In this document: positions 25,228 through 37,568 of the stretch, one piece after another
Layout of the letters: each line of letters starts with the position of its first letter
Numbering within the stretch: position 1 is the first letter of the stretch
DNA from: Symbiodinium natans
Lineage: Eukaryota; Sar; Dinophyceae; Suessiales; Symbiodiniaceae
NCBI GenBank assembly: GCA_905221605.1
Contig: CAJNDS010002594.1
Coordinates: 247,501-311,500 of the forward strand
DNA: 64,000 nt
Reading direction: 5' to 3'
The notes under the pieces: model-generated
What the model saw: the letters and a program-made list of their open reading frames with translations, nothing else
Told to the model about the DNA's origin: nothing
The model's database searches: none
Made by a program: the position numbers and the translations under genes

Positions 25228-28200
25228 GTTTACAAGGTGAAGTACATCGAGAAGCGGGTTCCCAAAAAGATCGTCAAGTGCGACAAAACTTTGCAGCTGT
25301 GCACATGGCTTTCGAGCTACTACGAGCTGTGCCTTCCAGCGCCTCGCAGAGGTACGTGGAGAAGGTTGTGGAGGTTCCTCAGGTCGGGCAAGCTGGGCAA
25401 GCTTTCGTGTTTATCTGAGTTTAAAGGCTTTCTCTGGCAGAGCTCCCTGCGGTCATAGGTCATCTACGAGGAACGAGCCATCGAAGTTCCTGAAGTCATC
25501 AATGTGGAAGCAGTAACACAGGCCTCCTGCCACGGGATGGTCCTTACAGCTTACCACTTTAACCGAGCAGCACTGTTCCGAATGCAGTTTCTTGTCAGAT
25601 CTTGTCAGTTTTGACTGCTGAGCTATGCTCGGCTAGGAGGGAGGGAAACCGTGCTGATCCGGGACACTTTACTCACCAATCTAACGACGAAACGTGAAGG
25701 CTGTAGGCAGAATTCTGAGAGCTATTGATTCCCTGCAAGGGAGTACAAAAGCATTTGAAAAGGGAGAGCGTTCTCTCCGGTTCTCTTGGTGAAAGGTGCC
25801 TCGGCCCCACATCCAGTATGTCAAGAAGGAGGTGCCGAAGGCCAGCCTGTCTTCGAATGTCCGTATGGTGAGAACAAGGGGTAGCCCCCCGGTAGCGTGA
25901 CGGGACAGTGACAGGTTGTTCTACAGCCGCAGGAGAAGATCATCGAGGCGGTCTTAAGCTTCAGTTGGGCAAGAAGACAAAAGATCTGCTTCGCCAGGTG
26001 CCTGTGACCTTAACGCAGGAGACACCACCACCGCCGCCAGCTGTACCCCCCAGCCCCCTCCCGTGTGCTTGTGCGTTCTCTGTGTGTAGTGAACTGAGCC
26101 AATACCAGTGAGATGAGACCAACTTGTCGTGCTTTGGATCAGGAGCGCCCGGTCGAAGTGCCCCAGGTGCAGATTGCGGAGTTGATGATTCAGGTGTGCT
26201 TCTGAGTTGTGTCGGTGTGAGCAGCCTGGGACCACAACGGATGTGAACATAATGAACATTCACATGAACACAACATGCCAATGCCGGCAAGCAAGAGAGC
26301 AGTCAATCAGGTGCCCAAGCCAGAAGTGGAAATGGTGGACAAAGAGGTGGCACGTGTCAACGATGTCTGTTCCGTTGAGAAATTGAGCTTACGAGAGACG
26401 AAGTGATGCAATATGTCAGTATGATTCAATGTTGCATGTGCTCCTTGTTGTGCTCCTTCACTCGAGCATCTCGAGCCTGTCCATCTTGTGCACAGGTGCC
26501 GAAAGTGATCTTGCAGCCAGAAGAAAGAATTGTCGAAGTTCCCCAGGTCAGCTGGAGTGGGTCATGACACGCAATGATCATCATTGATGGCTGGAAATGT
26601 TCCAGCTTCTGTGGGCGCATCTGCGGCCAGGTTTTCTACGAGGAGCGATTGCGGCACGTGCCACAAGTGCAGATAGCTCAAGCTGTGAAGGAGGCACGAG
26701 TCTTCGTAGACATGCATACGGCAGAATGACCAATCAGAGACAAGGCCAAGTAGAGACAGATGCCATGCAGGTGCCGAGCTACCAGAAGCAGGTGGTGCAG
26801 AAGCAAGTGCCAAAGTGATGCCTGCATGGTTCTTCAATGCCGCGAAGAATTGATCGCATACCGTGTGAAGCCTGATTAGTTTATTCGTTGTATCTTGCAC
26901 CCTTGTAGTGTTTTTGCGCTTACACGGTCCTCCTCGGTGCCGCCTGCACCTCAACTTGAAACATCAGATAGCTGAGGATGTGATGACACGGAACCCTGCA
27001 GCCTGTCCAAGGGAGCCAAAACCTCGACTCTGACAACAGGGCCAATAAGGCATCCTCAGAGGGGGCCTCCACACAAGATTGGGGCCACCTAGCGGGGTCC
27101 AACATTACTCCAAAAGTTCACGAAGACAACCATCTCCACATAACAGGGGTCAGTCCCCAAACTTGGAGAAGGGATATTCATCAGGAATCCACACTGAAGT
27201 GCAAGCAAAACTAAACCGAAAGGGGAGAGACAGGCCTAAGAACGGGGAGGGGAGGCTTGCTTGAGTAAGTCGCAGTCAATCATGCAGCGGGATCTTGGCA
27301 TCCCAAGGTGCGGGGAAGGGTCAGGGTCCATTGAGGTCCACATCGGGTCCAGAGGAGGTCTAGAAGGCAATCGAGCGCCCGTGGCAGTTCGATGGGACCG
27401 TCTGCTTCTGAGCCGACCCTACCGTACCAGGGCCCAGAACAAACGAGGGTGTGCACAGTTTCCGGGTCCGGACTGCCATCGAAGACATTCGAGGACCTCT
27501 ATGGGGAGAAGTGGGAATTGCCTGCGCCAGTGAGGGAACTTGCACGACAAACAAATCCCGTCATGCGAGCATTGGGGTTTGCAAATCCCCCCTTCCCCCC
27601 TCCCCCAACGCCTCGCGCTTTTCATTCACTTTCAAGCCACGTGAGCTTGCTTTGCAAAGCCCGTCATGCAAGCATTGTGTTTGTTTGCAAATGATACATG
27701 GAGGGGGGAGGTTAGGGTTTAGGGGTATGTAGGGTGTAGGGTTCAGGAGTTGTTGGGGTTTGGGGCTTACGGTTTTTAGGGTTTCGGTTTTTCGGGGTTG
27801 CGAGTTTAGGGGGTTGTTCGGGTGCACGGATTTCTCGCTTTTGGGCCTATGGGTTTCAGGGTTTAGGGGGCTTTCTTTTTAGGGATTAGGGTTTATGGGT
27901 TTGTTGAGGTTTCAGGTTTGGTGTTTTGACGTTTAGGCTTCAGGGTTCTGAGGGTTCAGGGCTTAGGGGGTTTCAGCGTTCGGGGTGTAGGGGTTTAGGG
28001 TTTTGTTACGGTTTAGGGCCAGGGACTTTTAGGGTTTCGGGTTTAAGGTGTTTGAGGGTGTAGGACTTAGGGTTTTTTTAGGGTTTTAGGTGTTTGTGGT
28101 GTTTAGGGTTTAGTGGTCTTGAGGGTTTAGGGTTTAGCGGCTTTTATGGTCTCGCGTATGGGTTTGAAAAAAAACATGCTGGTGAAGGAAGCTTGCGCGG

Positions 28201-31200
28201 CTTAAAGATACGCGGGCGGGGGGGAGGGGGGTTGGAGGGGGCGCAGCCCCCCCCCCCAGTATGCAAACACAATGCTCACATGATAGGTTTCAAAAATCCT
28301 CATCTATGCTTGAAGCAAGCTTGCAAAGGACATCTTATATATGATATATTGCAAATTGCATTTTGTATATTGTATGTTGTGTCTTCATATGTTGTATATT
28401 GTACATTATATGTTGTATATTGTATACTCTATGTTGTGTTGTACATTATATATTAAATATCATGTATTAAGAATTATATACAATTCGGTTATATATATAC
28501 ACATACATATATACATGTGTTGAATAAAAGATATGTTGTATACTATAGACTACGTATAGAGTGTAAAAAATGTAGTACACAATATATACTACATACTATG
28601 TAGGATCCATGATATTCAGTTCGTGTAAAGCAGCTCAAATCCGTGATGCGGACGTTGTGTTTGCACTTGGGGGGGGGGGGGGGGGGGGGGGGGGGGATGG
28701 GGCAACTCACCTGATTCATATATGTGCATATCTATGTAGATACGTAAAAAATGTGTGTGTATATATATATATGAGAAATCTGTAAATATTTAAATTTGCA
28801 CGCTTACACATGTATATGTATATGTATATAGTATGTAGAAATTATATAAGTATATAAATATATGAATATATAAATCTATAAATATATAAATATATAAATA
28901 TATAAATATATAAATATATAAATATATAAATATATAAATATATAAATATATAAATATATAAATATATAAATATATAATATATAATATATAATATATAATA
29001 TATAAATATATAAATATATAAATAATATATAAATATATAAATATATAAGTATATAAGTATATAAGTATATAGGTATATAAGTATATAAGTATATAAATAT
29101 AAAATGTATAAATATAAAATAATATATAAGTTATATATATAAATAAAATATATAAAACATATAATAAAAAAATATAATATGTAAATATATAACAAAATTA
29201 ATTTTATAGATGTATAAATAAAAATAGAAGAATATATTCAAATATACAAAATAATATAAAATATATAAACATATAAAAAACATATAAAATATATAAATAT
29301 AAAGTAAGTATATAAGTATATAAAATATAAATATATAATATGTAAATAATTAATATATAAATATATAAATACATAAATATAAAATAATATAACAATGATA
29401 TAAATAATATATATATATTACAAATATAAATATATAAATATATAAATATATAAATATACAAATATATAAATATATATTTATATAAATTCATAAATATATG
29501 AATATATAAATAGATAAATACATAAATACATAAATATATAAATATATAAGTATATAAATATACAAATATACCAATGTATTTACAAATACACAAAAGCGTA
29601 GCAAATTATATGCGTGTATGTATATACATATACATATATCAATATACAAGTATATGACACTACCAATATAGAAATATTAATATATGTCAATACATTAATG
29701 TATAAGCATATAAATACAGAAGTACATCGATATATACGGTTGTAGATGTATACGTAGGTCGTGAAAAACTTGCTGTGTGCAAGGTCATGCCATGAGGAGA
29801 AATGACTTTAAAACATACGAACCCATGCTGTTTTTGTAAAAGATCATGCCACGAAGAGAACTTGCGCGTAAATCATACGATTTCCCCCTGCAACCCCTGC
29901 TGATTGCCAGAAGATGCCAGAAGGTAGCAAAACTCCAACCCGAATCGTGACGACCCTGTTTGAAAGAGTCTCCAATTGCCATATTTAAAAAACAGGGCCT
30001 TTGGCAATGAATGCTTGTGGGCAAAAACTATGCTCGTGTTTCGCCCCAAACTCCTTAGGCCCGGGGCCTGCCTCGGCGGATGCGCAAGGTTGCTGGGTAG
30101 GTTGGCGCGTGTCAGTGCCATAGCCAGGATAGTGGAGACCAAGGTGGTCGAGAAGGCAGGTGGTACATGTGGAAACTTAAGAAATGCACGGCCCTGCCAG
30201 TGCTGGCCTCTCCAGGAAAAGAAAGTCTGTGTGTTTACTATGGTGTGCAAGATGCGCAGATACAGTTGTTGTTGCACTTGTTTTTCCCTGTGTGCTGAAG
30301 GTTGTTCCTGTGCCCGTGAACCTGGTTCGGGAGACTGCTGTGGAGGTGCCCAAGGCCATCGAGGGGAGTTGAATCATGTTTTGGTTGGAACGGTTCGCAC
30401 GCCGTCGCACCGATGCTACCAACTCCGTTTCGAGCACAGCAGCTGCGAGAGCTGCGAGAGGACCTTGATTCAGCAAACCAAGGCGAAAGTCTGCCAAAAT
30501 GTTCTGCAAACACTTCAGCTAACAGCTGTTGTCAGCAAACTTTCGCATCGGAGTCAGTTTAGTCAGACGTCGCGATGGAACTCTCAGAAGATGTAAACCC
30601 AGCACAAGTCCGGTGCAATGGGAGGACGAAGCGTGATAATCAAAAAGTACCGTGGTGGATCCGATTTGATGGTGCCTTCATTTCCGCGAAGAGGCGACAG
30701 ATGTTGAAAGAAGTGCCCCAAGAGGAAGATCATGCCGAGTGCTTGCAGGAGCTCAGCCCAAGCAGTCTTTAAAGACATAATCGTGTGTTTTTGCTTGGAG
30801 CTCTTGGATCTCCTTGGATCCCCAGGCCTTCCACAGTGATCGCAGAGCTATACGGACATCGTTTCCAGAATCGTGCAGACCGATTGTGTCAACTGGAGCC
30901 AGCCTGCGGCAAAGAGCGGAGGTGAGTGGAGCGCCTCGTGTGGTACCGATGCATGGTGGCCCTCGTGCCTGGTGTTTTTGGCCCTCGGTGTTTGATTCTG
31001 ACTTGGACATTCGTCATTCCCGGCTGTGTAATTGTAGGCGCTTGCGGGCGCCGCCTCGGCAGCCGGGCCGGCCCAATACGGGCTGCAATTCCCGGAGAAA
31101 CACACCGCCGCAAGTACAACGCTCTTCTTGGCGGACGAAAGTCATATGTCGCGTGGTGCAGCACCACGCACGTCATGAGTTCAGGAGGTAGGAGGGCTTT

Positions 31201-32194
31201 GGATCTTGGGGTGGACCACAAGTTTTCGGTTGGGGGGATTAGACGCTTCTGGGCTGCCGAGGCGAACTTGTAGTGCGCCTATTCATATTCAGTCCCTAAT
31301 CCCCGCCAATCTCCTGTGCACCGTTCCTGAAGTGATCAGGTGGTGCAGCACGAGGTGATTCGGCAGAAAGCATCGGGCGCCATGCAGCAGAGAATCATCC
31401 AGACAGGCAGAGGGCTGGAACAGTGGTGTTTGTGCTTGTCGTAGTCCCTACTGAACTCCACTCAGTTGACACTATCGGGAACCACAGCTCATCTCAGTGC
31501 GATCAGGTTGGCAGTACCAGCGCTCCGCAACAAAGGAGGACATGAGAATGCTGCGTCTCTGTACCGGGGATGTGCGTTGCATTTTTGGAAATCCTTCCTA
31601 TGTGAAGCAGCTGCGGTGCAGCAGATAAGTGTTGGCGATCCGTGTTTTCCATTGATGACGTCGTCAACGTGAGGAAGTCGTCGCAGGAACTGCAGAAGCT
31701 GAACACGGAGGCAGTGCGCTGATGAATGCTGATGAGGGTGGTTGTGGAATGTTGTGGATATGAAAGGTTGCATACAGTCAGAACAGCCCCGCGAAGTCCA
31801 CCAAGTTCATCCAACCCATTTTTTCGACAGGCATTTATGAAGCCCCCGTTGCTTCTGTCCGTCAGATTGCCCTTCCCAGCAACGAGGCGCGAAAACAAAT
31901 GAGCACATCTCATTCCGAACTGGGGTTTCCGACAAATTGTGTGCTGCTATGATGATGAGGAGCGTGTGGAATTGGTGCTTGGTACGCACTTTGTTCACGC
32001 CACACCTTTCGGAGGTGGAGGTGTCTGCTGTCATCACGGAGCACTCGGTGTCTCACGAAGCTCCAGTGGTCTGACGCTTATCCATGCTCTTGACCCGTAT
32101 GCAGCCGCACGTGCCTGTTCGGGGAATTGAGGTGACAACAGTCAACCTCGCCCCTACATATCAGCAGGCGCCAGTGTACTCCGACCCTAGCTGA
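25228..32194 (+). CDS. Alveolin (membrane-skeleton protein), multi-exon block C with probable stop
   Basis: A second run of alveolin mini-exons. Approximate exons: 25228-25272 ([15 protein letters not shown]), 25350-25382 ([11 protein letters not shown]), 25459-25512 ([18 protein letters not shown]), 25796-25840 ([15 protein letters not shown]), 25924-25950 (QPQEKIIEA), 26143-26193 ([17 protein letters not shown]), 26311-26353 ([14 protein letters not shown]), 26496-26546 ([17 protein letters not shown]), 26631-26697 ([20 protein letters not shown]), 26771-26815 ([15 protein letters not shown]), about 30125-30157 ([10 protein letters not shown]), 30301-30354 ([15 protein letters not shown]), 31340-31406 ([17 protein letters not shown]), 31831-31900 ([16 protein letters not shown]), 32015-32070 ([17 protein letters not shown]) and 32105-32194, which ends [11 protein letters not shown] before TGA. 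The 26.8-30.1 kb interval would be one long intron holding the telomere-like and AT-rich segments; alternatively there are two genes. Exons usually follow AG and precede GT, with some GC donors. No start codon was identified. Confidence 0.75.
27561..28696. repeat. Four-copy short dispersed motif, each copy next to a poly-G/poly-C tract
   Basis: A motif close to TCATGCAAGCATTGTGTTTGC occurs at about 27561-27582 (+), 27664-27688 (+), 28262-28282 (reverse strand) and 28643-28664 (+). Each copy is followed on its own strand, within about 30 bases, by a homopolymer-rich tract: C-rich at 27587-27606, G-rich at 27700-27710, C-rich on plus at 28246-28258 (G on the motif strand), and an unbroken G run at 28669-28696. 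The third copy is inverted, so copies two and three frame the telomere-like block. Confidence 0.65.
27711..28140 (+). repeat. Degenerate TTTAGGG telomere-like block
   Basis: About 430 bases dominated by variants of GGGTTTAGG, GGGTTTCGG, GGGTTCAGG and GGTTTTAGGG. TTTAGGG is the telomere repeat of plants and many dinoflagellates. The unit is not kept in register, so this is an old or degenerate interstitial array and not a functioning chromosome end. The G-rich strand is the plus strand. Confidence 0.7.
28331..29755. repeat. AT-rich island of ATATAAAT / TATATAAATA units
   Basis: About 1.4 kb that is far richer in A and T than the rest of the window. It starts with loosely periodic TATTGTATGTTGTA sequence, is interrupted by a unique stretch and a 28-base G run (28669-28696), then becomes an ATATAAAT-type array (about 28850-29580). 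Frames through it encode only I, Y, L, F and K runs and are not genes. Confidence 0.9.
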
Positions 32195-32555
32195 TTTATG
32201 TGTGGTTGCAGCTCCATGCTCTAAAACTCACGAAATTCAACAGAAGCGAGCTAGCTGGCACGTGCAGCCTCACAAGAGTGAAAACGTGCCAGTGCCCATA
32301 AATGCTGGAAAGGCATCCTTGGAATCGCCAGTCAAATTTTGTTTTGTAGGAGGCTTACGTGTGCATGTCTTTAGTTTCTAGGTTTGAGCGACCACAGGAA
32401 ACAACCTTCCAGCGCACAACGCTGCAGGCAGACCTTGCGGAAGGGTACACTGATATCCATTTCGTGCGGAGTGAGTAGAGCGGGGTTCGCGAAGCTGCGT
32501 TTTATGTCTGGTGCGCAGTATTGGCAGCAGCATTGAGACCGCCCTAAGTTGCCAG

Positions 32556-32972
32556 GAGCCAATCCAGGGCCAGACCGGCTGGGGAATGTGTCAGACGATG
32601 GGCCAGGCACTGGTTCAGCCGATGGGTGCTTACCAGACTCAGGTGGTGGGCACAACGGGCCGTTACCAGGGCCAGGCCGCCACCCAGGCTGCCCAGGCTG
32701 CCCAGGCCGCCCAGGCCGCCCAGGCCGCCCAGGCCGCTCAGGCCGCCCAGGCCTCCCAGGCCACGCAGGTCGCCCAAGCTGGCCTGGCTGTTGCCTCGGC
32801 GCGAGTGGCACCGGGATACCTTCAGCCGAGCCCTTGGAAGAATTGCGGTGCCGAGCAGTTTGCACATTTTTGCACCTTGCCATGGTGCATCCCTTGCCAT
32901 CCTTGGGGTACACCTTGGCTTCAAGCATGTTCCTGGCATGCAGCTCTGTATTTGCACGTAGTGCCTTATTGA
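32556..32972 (+). CDS. Gln/Ala-rich repeat exon, protein unknown
   Basis: An open plus frame begins after an AG acceptor (32554-32555) and encodes a Gln/Gly/Met-rich segment (QGQTGWGMCQTMGQALVQPM) followed by about ten QAA/AAQ units at about 32670-32800, then AGLAVASARVAPGYLQPSPW; it remains open to 32972. The 9-base unit GCCCAGGCC underlies the repeat. It lies 360 bases after the probable stop of alveolin block C, so it could be an alternative 3' exon of that gene (alveolins often carry low-complexity tails) or part of a separate gene. The unique flank makes it more plausible than the microsatellite frames elsewhere. The same DNA is open as a Gly/Pro collagen-like frame, which adds doubt. 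Confidence 0.4.
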   Translation, partial: EPIQGQTGWGMCQTMGQALVQPMGAYQTQVVGTTGRYQGQAATQAAQAAQAAQAAQAAQAAQAAQASQATQVAQAGLAVASARVAPGYLQPSPWKNCGAEQFAHFCTLPWCIPCHPWGTPWLQACSWHAALYLHVVPY

Positions 32973-35900
32973 CGCGGAAACGTTTGTTGCTAGGTGTGCT
33001 GATCGCAGCTCCTATACTAATCTCAAAGCATGGGACGCCGATGACTTTTAACTCTATTGCCGCACTGCTATCAATGATGTGCTTGGATTCCAGCAATGTC
33101 TGACTGCATCCTGTCAAGTGTAACAGCCGCTGCGGGCTGCTTGGCAGGGCTGTTGCGGCTGCCATGCTCCTTGTCTGAAGCATTCTGACGTGGTATCCTA
33201 CGCATCGATAACATTTCTCAGGATGTAGCTTTTACCCACTATGGTCACTTAGTCGCATGAGCATCAGCGTGCAACGGTGAGGAACGTAGGAAGTCCAATC
33301 TTTCGCGTCGGGTTGAGTGCTTTGATCTGTTGTTTCCCAAGGTTGGATGTGGGGTCGCTGCACGGTTAAGCATGCCGTCCCACATCGCCAATGCTGCTCT
33401 CAACTTCCGTGAAGACTTACAAGAATCAGCACAAATCCTTCAAACCAATGTGCAGCTTGTTTCGCCCCTTCATTGATGATGCTAAATGGTCTTAGTCATG
33501 TGAAGAAGTGCAGTTATGGCCTGCTCTTCAGAAGTCTACCGACCGAAAGACACCTTGCTCATTTTCAGAGTCCGCTGCTTGAATATACTCCAGCTCGGCA
33601 TTCCCTCATGCCGAAACCTCAGCACGACCATCATGAGTAAACCACGCGAGCTGGCCAATACACCTAACGTTGTCAGGATTGTCAGGACTAGTCATAGACG
33701 AGCCTGTAGAAATACTAGAGATAGACACCGTTTTGAGGGCTTTGGGCGATACGTGAGTTTCTTCAGCAAGGCACATGGTGAATGCAAAGCCTATCCACAC
33801 ATACGGAGGCAGTTACTTTCCGAGGCCTTTCTCCGGACGTTCACTCAAAAGAAGTTTTCGAGGCGTTCTGATGGCACATAGGATGTGTGCGAAAAGTGGT
33901 GAAGATATGCCGTCAACCGTTGTCCGGTACTTATCGGAGAGCTGTTGCTCCATTTGGTCAGGGCAATCGAAATCTCCAATATTTCATTGAATTCAGCAAT
34001 GGGTGCCATGTAGTGAAAATATGCCTGCTGCCATCTGCGACCACTAGTCACCTTCAGTCCTCTTTCCTCTCCAAGGCCTTTTTGGCCGTCCTCTCTGGCG
34101 CCGCGGCCGCCCGCAGCCCTTTGCGGTTCCGGCCACGGGGCTGGATGCGGCCGCGCTGGGTAGCGGTTTCGAGGAGTGGTTTGTGCGATGGGCTCCCTCA
34201 AACGCCAAAAGTAGAGTGCTGCGCACATAGGTACCGAAGAAAGAAGATAAAAACAGATCATAAGATGCAGATGAATGCCATGATCTTCGTGCATGCATGG
34301 CGTCTCGAGGTTTGGCCACTCAGGACATCTGGAAACATCGGATGATGTAAAAGCTGACATGCCAAATTCCTGATATGCCAAAGGCCTGACTGGAGGACGC
34401 CGGAATACTGGCGCATAATTATTCGCAAAGTTAGTTTGGTAGATTGAGAAAGCATACTTTTTTTAGCCAGGGTTTCCCACAATTTGGCAATGAAGGCTCT
34501 AGCCTGCCACTTGGAGGTGCGTGTTTAGTAAGACAAACCGTTGCTTTTCAGCTTGTCCGCTTTGTGCTTGCAGGATGTATATTTCACGTCAGCGGATGGC
34601 ACTCGGCTACATGCTGTCGAAGGCCAGAGCATCTATGGAGCATGAGGCGAAAGAGCATGAGAGGGAATGCGAGAGTCAGAGAGAGAGAGAGAGAGACAGA
34701 GTGAGTGACGACCACCTCTACCTGAACACTGAGAGCCAGCCCCTCGAAGGTCACACCCTTTGCCCACTGTGGCCCGTGAAGCGACCAATGAGTCAACGGG
34801 CCACCGTTTCACCACAAGACAGAACGGCGGGCCAGCGTGGCCGTGGTTCCCTCTACAGGGGGGCTCTCCGCTGTGCAGAAGAGAGTGAGTGAGTGAGAAA
34901 GAGATAGCGAGAGAGAGAGCGAGTGTCCGCCATGCCCCGCAGAAGAGGACGAGGAAGAAAAAGAAGAAGAAGAAGAAGAAGAAGAAGAAGAAGAAGAAGA
35001 AGAAGAAGAAGAAGAAGAAGAAGAAGAAGAAGAAGAAGAAGAAGAAGAAGAAGAAGAAGAAGAAGAAGAAGAAGAAGAAGAAGAATAACAAGAAGAAGAA
35101 GAAGAAGAACAATAAGAATAATAATAATAAGAAGAAGAATAAGAAGAATAAGAAGAATAAAAAGAATAAGAAGAATAAGAAGAATAAGAAGAATAGAATA
35201 ATAATAATAATAATAAGAGATAGAGACGGCGAGGTGGAGAGGGCCGCAGGGCTCCCAGAACCTCAAGCCCCTCGAGCGAAAGATAGGAAGGAAGGACGGA
35301 AGGAACGAAAGCAACCCTAAGAAAAGAACATCAAAGAGCGGACACGGCAATAAATGAAATGACACAAAATAGCATGTGAGAGCACAAGAGAAACATGAAA
35401 ACGTATGCAGATAGACAGACAGAAGGAATTACAGAAATGAAGACGTAAAGAAAGACAGCAGCTAAGAGGTGAATATTTGGCCTACATGTTACACAGGTGA
35501 TGGTTAGAAGTCTCGAGTAAGGGGCAGGGGCATTCTGTGCGGGAGCTTCTCATGGGGCGCAACGGAGAATGCGAATCTGCTTGGAGGGCATTGAATGCCC
35601 GAACCAGCGGCAAATAGAGGGACGCGCAGCACGCGCAGCACGGGGACAGCCAGTCAGTAGCGATGGAGGCTGCTAGTACATGTCATGATGCATCACTTCC
35701 CCTGCCACCTAAGTCCGACCAAAACAACACCGAAACCACAACATGACAAAGCGACCCGGCTGAATTGTCGGGGAAGGTGGGGGGGCTTGGGGGGTTTTGT
35801 GAAGCTAACGACAGAGCCCATCGGCACATTGAAAGCCATGGAGGAAGTGGCCGTAGAAGACTTGCGCGACAACGCTTGCTTGTTGGGTTCCAGGCCCAAC

Positions 35901-37568
35901 AAGAAAGACCACACCTTAAAGATGTGAGTGAGAGAGGAACGAACGGACCAAAATAAGCAAACATATCTTGAAGTAAAGTATTTCCATTATCAAAATGACT
36001 GGAACGAAGCGACACAGCGAACTCCCGGAAATACATTTTATTGCTGCTGTATGGGCACATGGTTGAACACAGTAGATGAGGACTAAAACACTGAATGTGA
36101 CATCCAGTGAATTAGCACGTGCAGTTTTTTTCCGGGACAGGCTTCCCGTGGCTAGCGAGGTTTGGCGGCAGACCTTGAAGACCTGCAAGCCACGACTAGA
36201 GACGAAGCCAGTTGCCAACGAGCAAGGGGCTGAATAGAGAAGCGCAAGAAACCAGTGCAGAATAAGAAGGCGACTTTGTCCAAGAGCAGGATGCAGCAGT
36301 GGTGCAGCCACATACAGAACGGGTCGAAGTGTAGCCAGATCGTAGAAACCCAGGAGAAGAAGAAAAAGCGGACAGGTGAAGAGGCAGGCTGCGAGGGCAG
36401 TTAAGGGGCATGGACGGATTTGGCAATGTAGTGGACGTCCATCGCATGCGGCCTAAAAGTGCGAGAAAGTATGTGCCCAAGCAGTTCCGTGCGTAGAGAA
36501 ACAAGGAGAGCATTAGAGAGCAAGAGAGAGGAGCGAGACAGGGGAGAGGAGCGAGATAGAGAGGTATGACGCTCATTTCCCAAGAAACGAAAAGAGCGAG
36601 AGAGAGAGGGAGAGAGAGAGATTTGGCCGCCTTGCCGAGACCTCATCAACTCAAGGGGGCGTGGGTGGGGACACGCTCACATCTGCGGGCGACCTTACAA
36701 CTTCCACGCGAACCATTCCCTCCTTGTCACTTCGCTAGGAGGCCAAACTCGTCTACCGCAATTTTAAGTGTACGGCAATGCGGGGGCCACCCGATGGCAA
36801 AACACAGGCAATTGCAAAGCTGAATAAGCGTACCAGCGAGCATGGCACAGACCGAGCGCAGCGTGGCGAGCCGAAGTCCACCGCATAGTCCACCGCTTAC
36901 CGACAACTCCGCTGATAGGGGAGATGGCGAAATCGGGCGATGCAGCAGTGAGACTGAGTCATTGCAACAGTGTGCAGGGAGTGCGTCGGCCTAAGCGCCA
37001 AACAGCAACACGTACAGATCGAGTCAGCCATTTTCACCTTCAAAAAACAAAAAGGTAGGCACGTCAAGGACATGTCAACCTTTTCCTGTTCCAGAGCCTA
37101 TGCCCGGCATTCCGTCGTGGAAAGCCGAGACGAATCAAGTGCAAGTTTCGTTCCGTGCAAGTTCGAAGTTTCGTTCCGACCAAGAAGCCCAAGTATGTAA
37201 TTCAGTGCAAACTTCGTTTCGCCCAAGCCGTGCAAGCTGAGCCTCCGACCTGAGGCAATTCGAACATAGGAAGCATACCAATTAGAGTTTTGAACCCGGG
37301 AGCAGACCTCGAGTTCATTGGTTTCAGTTCGGGTGAAACCCGAGACTCAGACCCTCGAGTGTGAAGGGTTCACACGGGCTACGAGACTTGAGCGCGCCCA
37401 GCACACGGGGTCCGAGGGCTCCCAAGCCCAGCAGAGCAGAAGAAGAAGACGGAAAAGCAAAACGATACCATTTTGCTTTTTGTAGTGGCGAGATGCACAT
37501 GAATTGTGAATCACTGAATCACCATAAGATGGGCTGAAGGCGCGGGCTTTGGAAGGCGCGGGCTGAAG
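32973..37568. other. Long stretch without recognised gene
   Basis: Contains GA-rich tracts (34676-34702, about 34895-34922, 36524-36622) and the GAA/AAT array at 34950-35215. A short alveolin-like or coiled-coil-like phrase appears occasionally, but no chain of exons could be built. Confidence 0.4.
34950..35215. repeat. (GAA)n array grading into (AAT/AAG)n
   Basis: About 135 bases of nearly pure GAA triplets followed by about 130 bases of mixed AAG, AAT and ATA triplets. Poly-Lys, poly-Arg and poly-Phe frames across it are artefacts. Long GAA tracts can form triplex DNA. Confidence 0.96.

Noticed and set aside
32549-33103. Collagen-like Gly-Pro frame across the GCCCAGGCC repeat
   Set aside because: Alternative frame of the same 9-base repeat; the Gln/Ala frame has the better splice context, and neither is proven.
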